Source: an uncultured Prevotellaceae bacterium (GTDB lineage Bacteria > Bacteroidota > Bacteroidia > Bacteroidales > Bacteroidaceae). Taken from it: 34,078 nt of DNA. Positions within the stretch are counted from its first letter, which is position 1; every line of letters begins with the position of its first letter. Location of the stretch: positions 1-34,078 of the forward strand of contig CAMVKN010000044.1 of assembly GCA_947168045.1 (NCBI GenBank), given 5' to 3'. A program made the translations under genes and the position numbers. Shown here in pieces: positions 15,434-22,639 of the stretch. The notes below the pieces were generated by a model that searched no databases, was not told the origin of the DNA, and saw only the letters and a program-made list of their open reading frames with translations.

Positions 15434-16048
15434 ATGGCAAAGTTAAATACGAATAGTAACGCGTACATTATTATATATAGTACGGTTCTGGTCATCATCG
15501 TCGCCTTCCTGCTGGCCTTCGTCTCTTCGTCGCTGAAGGACAGGCAAGAGGCCAACGTGGCGCTTGACAAGGAGAAGCAGATTTTGAACGCACTCAATCT
15601 GCGCGACAAGGCTGACGACGAAGCCCACGCCCTGTATAACAAGATTGTGAAGTACGATGAGCAGCTGAAGCTCTTTGTCTGCACCCTGGACAATGGCGAG
15701 GTGAAGTACGTGTTCCCCCTGAAGGGCATGGGCCTGTGGGGCGGCATCAGTGGCTTCATCGCCCTCAACGACGACAAGAACACCGTCTATGGGGCCTATT
15801 TCAACCACGAGAGCGAGACCGCCGGTCTGGGAGCCGAAATCAAGGACAACCGTGAATGGCAGGAGAAGTTCATCGGCAAGAAGGTGTTCGATGCCGATGG
15901 CAACGTGGTCCTCTCAGTGGTAAAGAACGTGGAGAAGCCCGAGCACCAGGTCGACGTCGTCACCGGTGCCACGCTAACCAGCAACGGTGTCACCGACATG
16001 CTGCAGAAGGGGCTCGCCCAGTACGCTGCCTTTCTCAGTGCCCAGTAG
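15434..16048 (+). CDS. nqrC: Na+-translocating NADH:quinone reductase subunit C
   Basis: A 204-residue subunit with one N-terminal membrane helix (YIIIYSTVLVIIVAFLLAFV) and a periplasmic FMN-binding domain. The flavinylation motif TGATLTSNGV lies near the C-terminus (codons about 15962-15979), where ApbE would attach FMN to the Thr of TGAT. GGISGFIALNDD and HESETAGLGAEI are also typical. Two in-frame ATGs are available, 15422 and 15434. I chose the second because MAKLNTNSNAY resembles Bacteroidales NqrC starts; the first would add only MELI. It follows nqrB by about 15 bases. Confidence 0.94.
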   Translation: MAKLNTNSNAYIIIYSTVLVIIVAFLLAFVSSSLKDRQEANVALDKEKQILNALNLRDKADDEAHALYNKIVKYDEQLKLFVCTLDNGEVKYVFPLKGMGLWGGISGFIALNDDKNTVYGAYFNHESETAGLGAEIKDNREWQEKFIGKKVFDADGNVVLSVVKNVEKPEHQVDVVTGATLTSNGVTDMLQKGLAQYAAFLSAQ

Positions 16049-16106
16049 AAAACGGCATGCCGCCAAATAAACAGTAAACAGTAAAATAGTTAAATAGCAA
16101 ATAACT

Positions 16107-16727
16107 ATGGCATTATTCAGCAAACAGAACAAAGAGGCTTTCGTCAATCCCCTAAGCCTTGACCACCCGATATTGGTGCAGGTGCTGGGCATCTGCTCGG
16201 CACTGGCAGTGACGTCGCAGCTCAAGCCCGCCATCGTGATGGGCCTCGCCGTGACGGTCATCACGGCCTTCTCGAATGTCATCATCTCCATCCTGCGCAA
16301 CACCATCCCCAACCGCATACGCATCGTGGTGCAGCTGGTGGTGGTGGCCGCACTGGTGACCATCGTCAGTCAGGTGCTCAAGGCCTTCGTCTACGACGTC
16401 AGCGTGCAGCTGTCGGTCTACGTCGGACTCATCATCACCAACTGCATCCTCATGGGACGGCTTGAGGCCTTCGCCATGCAGAACAAGCCGTGGCCCTCGT
16501 TCCTTGACGGAGTAGGCAACGGCCTGGGCTACGCCATGATTCTCGTCATCGTCGGTGCCGTGCGCGAGCTGCTCGGCCGCGGCACCCTGCTCGGCTTCCA
16601 AGTCATCCCCGACGGAGCCTACCAGGCCGGCTACATCAACAACGGCATGATGACCATGCCCGCCATGGCCCTCATCCTCGTCGGCATAGTCATCTGGGTG
16701 CATCGTGCTTATTTTTATAAAGGCTGA
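16107..16727 (+). CDS. nqrD: Na+-translocating NADH:quinone reductase subunit D
   Basis: A 206-residue integral membrane protein with six hydrophobic helices. Family marks are NPLSLDHPILVQVLGICSALAVT, RIVVQLVVVAALVTIVSQVLKA, GLIITNCILMGRLEAFAMQNKP and GLGYAMILVIVGAVRELLG. NqrD and NqrE are homologous, inverted-topology subunits that share an iron centre in the membrane core; a Cys in TNCILMGR is consistent with that site. Immediately after the stop comes the first of two long inverted-repeat elements in this operon. Confidence 0.96.
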   Translation: MALFSKQNKEAFVNPLSLDHPILVQVLGICSALAVTSQLKPAIVMGLAVTVITAFSNVIISILRNTIPNRIRIVVQLVVVAALVTIVSQVLKAFVYDVSVQLSVYVGLIITNCILMGRLEAFAMQNKPWPSFLDGVGNGLGYAMILVIVGAVRELLGRGTLLGFQVIPDGAYQAGYINNGMMTMPAMALILVGIVIWVHRAYFYKG

Positions 16728-16731
16728 CTAA

Positions 16732-16854
16732 CCCCCTAAGTTAGGGGGATGGGGGTCTGAACAAGCGCAGGCTCCAGCACACAAAGATATATTAACCCCA
16801 AAAAACGGGTCTGATGTACGCTTGTTCAGACCCCCAACCCCCTAACTTAGGGGG
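16732..16854. repeat. inverted-repeat element between nqrD and nqrE
   Basis: Arms 16732-16767 and 16819-16854 are 36 bases each and complementary with a single mismatch. Each arm ends in its own palindrome of the form CCCCCTAASTTAGGGGG, next to GGGGGTCTGAACAAGCG or its complement. The 51-base middle carries no ORF. In mRNA this would form a very stable stem of about 36 pairs inside the nqr transcript. The right arm ends seven bases before the nqrE ATG. Confidence 0.92.
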
Positions 16855-16861
16855 CACAAGT

Positions 16862-17485
16862 ATGGAACACGCAATAAGCTTATTCTTCAGGTCCATCTTT
16901 GTGGACAACATGATTTTCGCTTTCTTCCTCGGCATGTGCAGCTATCTGGCCGTGTCGAAGACAGTCAAGACATCGCTGGGCCTGGGGCTGGCCGTCACCT
17001 TCGTGCTGCTGGTCACCGTGCCCGTCAACTACCTGCTCCAGACCAAGGTGCTCAGCGCCGACGGTCTGCTGGGCATCGACCTCACTTACCTGTCGTTCAT
17101 CCTCTTCATCGCCGTCATTGCCGGCATCGTCCAGCTTGTCGAGATGGTAGTCGAGAAATACTCACCCTCGCTCTACGCCGCCTTGGGCATCTTCCTGCCG
17201 CTCATCGCCGTCAACTGCGCCATCATGGGTGCCTCGCTCTTCATGCAGCAGCGCATCCTGCTCGACCCATCTAACACACAGGCCATCACCAACGTCTTCG
17301 ATGCCATGGTCTACGCCGTCGGCTCCGGCATCGGCTGGACACTGGCCATCGTCTCACTGGGCGCCATCCGCGAGAAGATGCAGTACTGCGACGTGCCCCG
17401 GCCCCTGCAGGGACTCGGTATCACCTTCATCACCGTCGGACTCATGGCCATGGCCATGATGTGTTTCAGCGGACTTTCTATATAA
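16862..17485 (+). CDS. nqrE: Na+-translocating NADH:quinone reductase subunit E
   Basis: A 207-residue integral membrane protein, homologous to NqrD in inverted topology. Start [38 protein letters not shown] is the family N-terminus, so ATG 16862 is preferred over an in-frame upstream ATG at 16814 that lies in the repeat element. Further motifs are [28 protein letters not shown] and [20 protein letters not shown]. Cys residues in GMCSYL and VNCAIMG match the membrane iron ligands. The gene is bracketed on both sides by copies of the same inverted repeat. Confidence 0.96.
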   Translation: MEHAISLFFRSIFVDNMIFAFFLGMCSYLAVSKTVKTSLGLGLAVTFVLLVTVPVNYLLQTKVLSADGLLGIDLTYLSFILFIAVIAGIVQLVEMVVEKYSPSLYAALGIFLPLIAVNCAIMGASLFMQQRILLDPSNTQAITNVFDAMVYAVGSGIGWTLAIVSLGAIREKMQYCDVPRPLQGLGITFITVGLMAMAMMCFSGLSI

Positions 17486-17486
17486 G

Positions 17487-17643
17487 CCCCCTAAGTTCTT
17501 GGACGAGCCAAGCGGCTCAAGAAAGCCGAGCGAGGGGGTTGGGGGTCTGAACAAGCGCAGATGCCCCTTCACCCGGAAAAAGCTAACCAATAAAACGGTC
17601 TGATAAACGCTTGTTCAGACCCCCAACCCCCTAACTTAGGGGG
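17487..17643. repeat. second inverted-repeat element, between nqrE and nqrF
   Basis: The right arm (17608-17643) is identical to the right arm of the element at 16819-16854. The left arm is split: 17487-17497 pairs with the outer end and 17533-17557 pairs perfectly with the inner part. Between the two halves sits a 35-base insert (17498-17532) that can form its own small hairpins (for example GAGCC with GGCTC). The sequence just inside the right arm (ACGGTCTGATAAACG) also resembles the first copy, so the two are one family. Confidence 0.92.
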
Positions 17644-17650
17644 CTCAAAT

Positions 17651-18916
17651 ATGGCACAGTTTATATTATACAGCATTTTAGTTTTCCTGGTGACAATCAT
17701 AGCCATTGTCATCATTCTGCTCGTGGCAAAGAACTACCTCTCGCCATCGGGCAACGTGAACATCGAAATCAACGGCGACCGCACCATCAGCGTGCCGCAG
17801 GGCAACAACCTCATGGCCACACTCAACCAGAACGGCATCTTCCTGCCCTCAGCCTGCGGCGGCAAGGCCAGCTGCGGACAGTGCAAGGTGCAGGTGCTGG
17901 AGGGCGGCGGCGAGATACTCGACTCAGAGAAGCCACACTTCACCCGCCGGGAGATAAAGAACCACTGGCGCCTGGGCTGTCAGTGCAAGGTCAAGGGCGA
18001 CCTGAAGATACACGTCGACGAGAGCATCCTCGGCGTCAAGGAGTACGAGTGCACCGTCATCTCGAACAAGAACGTCGCCACCTTCATCAAGGAGTTCAAG
18101 GTGCAGCTGCCCAAGGGCGCACACATGGACTTCCTGCCTGGCTCCTACGCCCAGATAAAGATTCCCGCCTTCGACTGCATCGACTACAACGACTACGACC
18201 GTGGCCTCATCGGTGCCGAGTATGTACCCTCATGGGAGAAGTTCAAGATGTTCGACCTGAAGTGCAAGAACCCCGAGCCCACCATCCGCGCCTACTCCAT
18301 GGCCAACTATCCGGCCGAGGGCGACGTGTTCATGCTCACCGTGCGCATAGCCACGCCCCCGTTCAAGGCAGACAAGAGCGGCTTCATGGAGGTCAACCCC
18401 GGCATCGCCTCCAGCTACATCTTCTCACTCAAGCCCGGCGACAAGGTCACCATGAGCGGACCCTTCGGCGACTTCCATCCCCACTTCGACTCCAAGAAGG
18501 AGATGATATGGGTGGGAGGCGGAGCCGGCATGGCCCCCCTGCGCGCACAAATCATGCACATGACCAAGACGCTGCACACCACCGACCGTGAGATGCACTA
18601 CTTCTACGGTGCCCGAGCCCTCAACGAAGTCTTCTACCTCGACGACTTCCTCGGCCTGGAAAAGGAGTACCCCAACTTCCACTTCCACCTCGCCCTCGAC
18701 CGCGAGGACCCCACCGCCGATGCAGCAGGAGTGAAGTACACCCCCGGCTTCGTCCACCAGGTGATGTACAACACCTACCTGAAGGACCACGAGGCCCCCG
18801 AGGACATCGAGTACTACATGTGCGGTCCAGGCCCCATGTCCGCCGCCGTGGTGAAGATGCTCGACTCCTTGGGCGTCGAGCCCGAGAGCATCATGTACGA
18901 CAACTTCGGAGGATGA
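17651..18916 (+). CDS. nqrF: Na+-translocating NADH:quinone reductase subunit F
   Basis: A 421-residue NADH-oxidising subunit. One N-terminal membrane helix (FILYSILVFLVTIIAIVIILLVA) is followed by a plant-type ferredoxin domain with 2Fe-2S ligands Cys69, Cys75, Cys78 and Cys110, and a ferredoxin reductase-like FAD/NADH domain. FAD-binding RAYSMANYPAE, the NADH-binding WVGGGAGMAPLRAQI and the C-terminal YYMCGPGPMSAAVVKML and YDNFGG are all present. The electron path runs from NADH through FAD and the 2Fe-2S centre into the membrane subunits. It is the last gene of the operon and is followed by a terminator-like hairpin. Confidence 0.97.
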   Translation: MAQFILYSILVFLVTIIAIVIILLVAKNYLSPSGNVNIEINGDRTISVPQGNNLMATLNQNGIFLPSACGGKASCGQCKVQVLEGGGEILDSEKPHFTRREIKNHWRLGCQCKVKGDLKIHVDESILGVKEYECTVISNKNVATFIKEFKVQLPKGAHMDFLPGSYAQIKIPAFDCIDYNDYDRGLIGAEYVPSWEKFKMFDLKCKNPEPTIRAYSMANYPAEGDVFMLTVRIATPPFKADKSGFMEVNPGIASSYIFSLKPGDKVTMSGPFGDFHPHFDSKKEMIWVGGGAGMAPLRAQIMHMTKTLHTTDREMHYFYGARALNEVFYLDDFLGLEKEYPNFHFHLALDREDPTADAAGVKYTPGFVHQVMYNTYLKDHEAPEDIEYYMCGPGPMSAAVVKMLDSLGVEPESIMYDNFGG

Positions 18917-18937
18917 CCCAGTGAGGCACACAAAAGG

Positions 18938-18977
18938 GCGGGGGTACCAAGCCATGGCGGCAGGGTCCCCCCGCTTT
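18938..18977 (+). terminator. candidate terminator after nqrF
   Basis: GCGGGGGTACC (18938-18948) pairs with the G/C-rich strand ending at 18974 (GGTCCCCCCGC) over about 11 positions with one mismatch, and is followed by TTTCT. The loop contains GCCATGGC, itself a palindrome. The T tract is short, so termination efficiency is uncertain. The rest of 18917-19077 shows no gene, and no clear TAnnTTTG promoter for the next operon. Confidence 0.45.
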
Positions 18978-19077
18978 CTGCTATCCTCCCGCCCATCCCT
19001 GCCAAATAGAGTCCTTCGCAGGCTGATGGTGTGACAGAGAAAAGAAAGGTGGAGTACACAATAAGAAAACAAAACAG

Positions 19078-19980
19078 ATGAGAGCAATCATTATCTCTAA
19101 CGGCAGGACGTGCTATACTGAAGCGGCCGGCATGCCGACACTGACGGCACTCCGCAATGTGCTTGTCAAGGTGTGCTATGCTGGCATCTGCAGGACCGAC
19201 GTGGGCATAGCCAATGGGACGGTGGCCCATCAGGACGGCATCGTCCTGGGACATGAGTTCTGTGGCGTCATTGAGGCCTTCCACCATGGCGGCACCAGCT
19301 GTGACGGGTGGCACACAGGCATGGCGGTGAGTTGCAACCCCATGCTGTTCGGCGAGACGGAGGCGGAAGATGTGATGTGCGGCAAGGAGGTGGACGGTGC
19401 CTTTGCTGAGTTTATTGCCGTGCCCAGCAGGGCGCTGGTAGGCTTGTCACCACACCTGCTGTGTCCCCTCGGCGCCTACCTGGAGCCAGTGGCTGCGGCG
19501 CTGGCTCCCGTTGAGCTGATACGGCACAGGCACCTTGGAGACGTGTGCGTGTTTGGCGACAACCGCATAGCCGAGCTGACGCTACAGGTGGCCCATGTCA
19601 TGGGGTGCAAGCAGGTGAAGCGGGTGGGGCACATAGCGGAGCTGACGGCCAACAGCTATGACTGCATCATAGAGACTGAGCCTGAACATCTGGACGCCTA
19701 TGTCAGGGCCCTGCGCCCCAAGGGGATGCTGGTATTGAAGTCGAGAGCCTTCCAGCCGTCGCTGCTCACGGCGAATGACGTGGCCATGAAGGAGATAACC
19801 ATCCAGGGTGCCAGGTACGGCGACTTTGGCACCGCCAGTCAGCTGCTTTCTGACACATGGGCAGGGGTGGGTCTGCACACCGAGACACTGCTGGGGGAGT
19901 GCTATGAGCTGCGGGAGTATGAGAAGGCCTTCGAGGAGGCAGGGAAGAAAGGAAAAAAGGTGTTCTTATGTGCGGAATAA
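19078..19980 (+). CDS. zinc-type MDR (alcohol dehydrogenase-like) protein, first gene of a biosynthetic operon
   Basis: A 300-residue medium-chain dehydrogenase/reductase, shorter than the usual 340-350. The catalytic zinc ligands expected of the family are present: Cys38 in GICRTD, His59 and Glu60 in GHEFCG, and Glu136 in LEPVAAA. The structural-zinc cysteine cluster is reduced to Cys86 and Cys101. The dinucleotide-binding turn is degenerate: VFGDNRIAEL (158-167) replaces the usual GxGxxG. It might reduce an aldehyde made by the NRPS reductase two genes on, but cofactor binding is in doubt. It overlaps the amidotransferase by 13 bases. AGG Arg codons look more frequent here than in nqr or tamB. 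Confidence 0.85.
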   Translation: MRAIIISNGRTCYTEAAGMPTLTALRNVLVKVCYAGICRTDVGIANGTVAHQDGIVLGHEFCGVIEAFHHGGTSCDGWHTGMAVSCNPMLFGETEAEDVMCGKEVDGAFAEFIAVPSRALVGLSPHLLCPLGAYLEPVAAALAPVELIRHRHLGDVCVFGDNRIAELTLQVAHVMGCKQVKRVGHIAELTANSYDCIIETEPEHLDAYVRALRPKGMLVLKSRAFQPSLLTANDVAMKEITIQGARYGDFGTASQLLSDTWAGVGLHTETLLGECYELREYEKAFEEAGKKGKKVFLCAE

Positions 19981-21899
19981 CGGCAATCATAAGCAGGGAC
20001 AGAGACCGTCGTGGTGAGGCGCTGGACAAGGCGCTGAAGACCTTGGAGCTGAGAGGGCCTGATGAACACGGCCGATGGGAGGATGACGGTGTGGCAATAG
20101 GGCACCGCCGTCTGGCTGTCATGGGTGTGAGTAATGGCCGTCAGCCCCTGGTGTCACCTGACGGGAGCATCGTGGTGGCTTGCAATGGTGAGCTGTATGA
20201 ACACCAGAGGCTGCGCAGGGAACAGGGCAATGACTATGCGTTCCAGACAGGGTCGGACAGCGAGGTGCTCATCCCGCTCTATCAGAGATATGGCATGGCG
20301 GGGATGATGAAACACCTCATCGGCGAGTTTGCCTTTGTGCTCTATGACAAGAGGGAGCGGACGCTGTATGCCGTCAGGGACCGCTTTGGCATCAAGCCCC
20401 TGTGCTGGTTTCACGACGGTGAGCAGACCATCGTGGCCAGCAAGGCAAAGGCCGTGATGGCCTGTGGGGTGGAGGCCCGGTGGGACAGGGTGGCGCTGAT
20501 GCAGTCGCTGACCATGCACTACCAGCCTACTGACAGGACCCTGTTTGCTGGCATCCGTCAGGTGCCGCCCGGCTGCATGCTGGTCTGCAGGGAGGGGCAG
20601 GTGCCCACGGTCGTCAGATACTGGGACATAGGCTATCCGCAGGACACGACCTACGCCCCATTGTCGGCACAGGAGGAGCAGCGCTATGTCAGCGAGCTGC
20701 ACGACCTGCTGTACGACTGTGTGAGGACGCGGCTGGTCAGCGACGTGCCTGTGTGCTGCCATCTGAGTGGCGGCATTGACTCAAGCACCGTGGCTGGGAT
20801 GATGCGGCGGCTGATGGGTGGCGAGGAGCCCCATTGCTTCACCATCGTCTTTCCTGGCACTGACGCTGAGTATGACGAAGAGGCCCTGGCCACTGAGACC
20901 GTCCACCACATCGGGGGCACGCTGCACAGGGTCAGCGTCAGCCAGCGACAGATTCTGGACAACCTCTCAGATGCCGTCTACCATAGCGAAGGGCTGGCCG
21001 TCAATGGGCACCTGTCGTGCAAGTACCTTCTGAACAAAGCCATCAGGGCGGCAGGGTTCAAGGTGGCCCTGACCGGCGAGGGTGCCGACGAGTGTCTGGC
21101 TGGCTACCCCCACCTGCGCAAGGACCTTTTTGCCAGCCTCAGTGCTCCGGAGCGCGATGAGCTGACCCAGAGGCTGTATGCCACCAACCTCTCCATTGCG
21201 GGCACCGAGATAGCCGTGGGCAACACCCTCGACTGCTCAGCCCTTCAGCAGCACCTGGGCTTCGTCCCCTCGTTCCTCAGCGCCAAGGCCAGCATAGGCT
21301 ACAGGATGTATGCGTTCCTGACAGCGGATGCCCTGGCGGCGTGCCGTACACATGACTTCTTCAGCGAGCTGATGGCCAGCTGCGATGTGGAGGGCCAGCT
21401 ACGCGGGAGACATCCCGTCAACCAGTCGCTCTATCTGTGGACGAAGCTCACCCTGTGCAACTACATCCTGGGCACGCTGGGCGATGGCTGTGAGATGGCC
21501 TCCTCCATCGAGGGTCGGCTGCCGTTCCTTGACCACCGTCTGTTTGAGTATGCCGCCCGGCTGCCCATGCAGATGAAAATCAAGGCCTACACCAATGAGA
21601 AATATGTGCTGAAGGAAGCGGCGCGGCCCTACATCACCGACAGGGTCTATCGCAGGCAGAAGCACCCCTTCCAGTCGCCCCCTCTCACCCGTTTCTTCAC
21701 CAACGATGACCTGACGAGGCTGCGCGATGAGCTGAGCAGCAGGCGCTTTGCCGAGCTGGGCCTCTTTGACACCGCCAAGGTGGCACGGCTCATGGACGCG
21801 CTGCCAGCCATGAGCGTGATTGACCAGACCATCTACGAGCCGGTGGTGATGCTGATGCTCACCATCCATCACATGAACAACAGACTGATAAGACCATGA
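19968..21899 (+). CDS. AsnB-type glutamine-dependent amidotransferase (asparagine synthetase family)
   Basis: A 643-residue, two-domain enzyme. The N-terminal class II glutaminase begins MCGITAII, so Cys2 would be the nucleophile after Met removal. GHRRLAV, CNGELYEH and GSDSEVL supply the glutamine-binding residues. The C-terminal ATP-dependent synthetase has the pyrophosphate loop LSGGIDSST (near residue 267), TGEGADECLAGY and SSIEGRLPFLDHRLFEYAA. All expected catalytic motifs look intact. It should use glutamine-derived ammonia to amidate an ATP-activated carboxylate. Asparagine is the default substrate, but location in an NRPS operon suggests a dedicated one. It overlaps its neighbours by 13 and 4 bases. 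Confidence 0.9.
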   Translation: MCGITAIISRDRDRRGEALDKALKTLELRGPDEHGRWEDDGVAIGHRRLAVMGVSNGRQPLVSPDGSIVVACNGELYEHQRLRREQGNDYAFQTGSDSEVLIPLYQRYGMAGMMKHLIGEFAFVLYDKRERTLYAVRDRFGIKPLCWFHDGEQTIVASKAKAVMACGVEARWDRVALMQSLTMHYQPTDRTLFAGIRQVPPGCMLVCREGQVPTVVRYWDIGYPQDTTYAPLSAQEEQRYVSELHDLLYDCVRTRLVSDVPVCCHLSGGIDSSTVAGMMRRLMGGEEPHCFTIVFPGTDAEYDEEALATETVHHIGGTLHRVSVSQRQILDNLSDAVYHSEGLAVNGHLSCKYLLNKAIRAAGFKVALTGEGADECLAGYPHLRKDLFASLSAPERDELTQRLYATNLSIAGTEIAVGNTLDCSALQQHLGFVPSFLSAKASIGYRMYAFLTADALAACRTHDFFSELMASCDVEGQLRGRHPVNQSLYLWTKLTLCNYILGTLGDGCEMASSIEGRLPFLDHRLFEYAARLPMQMKIKAYTNEKYVLKEAARPYITDRVYRRQKHPFQSPPLTRFFTNDDLTRLRDELSSRRFAELGLFDTAKVARLMDALPAMSVIDQTIYEPVVMLMLTIHHMNNRLIRP

Positions 21900-22639
21900 A
21901 ACAGAACAAGGAACTATGGTGGACAGACTTCTTCAAGGGAGCCTTCTCTGAGGTGGTGCTCAACCAGCAGGCCCACCAGACACTGTCGTTTATGCAAAGT
22001 GTAGGCACGCTGAAGCCCGGCATGAGGGTCTTCGACCAGTGCTGCGGCAAAGGCTATCTGACGCACGAGCTTGACGAGGCCGGCATGGAGGTGCTGGGCA
22101 TTGACATGTCGGCAGACTACATAGCCTATGCCAAGGAACACCTGCAGTCGCCGCGCGCCACCTTCATGCTGGGCGATGCAAAGGAGTACTTCAGGGACGA
22201 CTATTTCGATGTGTGCATCAACTGGAACACCAGCTTTGCCTACAACACGGACGACAAGGAGAACGAGCGGATGCTGGTGCCCTTTGGCCGTAACCTGCGG
22301 CGTGGCGGCCAGTTCTTCATCTGCACCATGAATCCGCTGTTCATCCATCGGCACTTCCAGCGGTTCATTGTCAAGCAGGTGCCCTCAGCGGACAGCACCA
22401 TCATCACCATCAGGGAGAGCCGCATAGAAGGCCAGATGATGATGTCCGACTGGCTGATAGTCTATCCCGACGGGCACCGCGAAACCAAGTTCGGCCAGAC
22501 CAAGCTCTACTCGCTGGAGCAGTTCAGGGAGATGCTGGGGCGTCAAAGTCTCCAGATAGACAAGGCGTTTGGCGACATCAGCCATTCACCCTATGACGAG
22601 GACCATCCAAGCATGATTATCTATGGACACAAGGTTTGA
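21896..22639 (+). CDS. class I SAM-dependent methyltransferase
   Basis: A 247-residue Rossmann-type methyltransferase. Motif I is VFDQCCGKGYLTHEL (45-59), a DxxxGxG variant for SAM binding, followed by an acidic strand end at VLGIDMS. The FMLGDAKEY and FDVCINWNTSFAY segments fit motifs II and III. It probably methylates O, N or C of a small molecule; the acceptor cannot be inferred. The start ATG overlaps the amidotransferase stop (ATGA, 21896-21899), and the end overlaps the NRPS by 17 bases, so it is translated as part of the operon. Confidence 0.88.
   Translation: MKQNKELWWTDFFKGAFSEVVLNQQAHQTLSFMQSVGTLKPGMRVFDQCCGKGYLTHELDEAGMEVLGIDMSADYIAYAKEHLQSPRATFMLGDAKEYFRDDYFDVCINWNTSFAYNTDDKENERMLVPFGRNLRRGGQFFICTMNPLFIHRHFQRFIVKQVPSADSTIITIRESRIEGQMMMSDWLIVYPDGHRETKFGQTKLYSLEQFREMLGRQSLQIDKAFGDISHSPYDEDHPSMIIYGHKV

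Noticed and set aside
18425..19087. Minus-strand 220-codon ORF across the nqrF end and the spacer
   Set aside because: Most of it is antisense to nqrF, and the spacer part looks like non-coding sequence with a hairpin.
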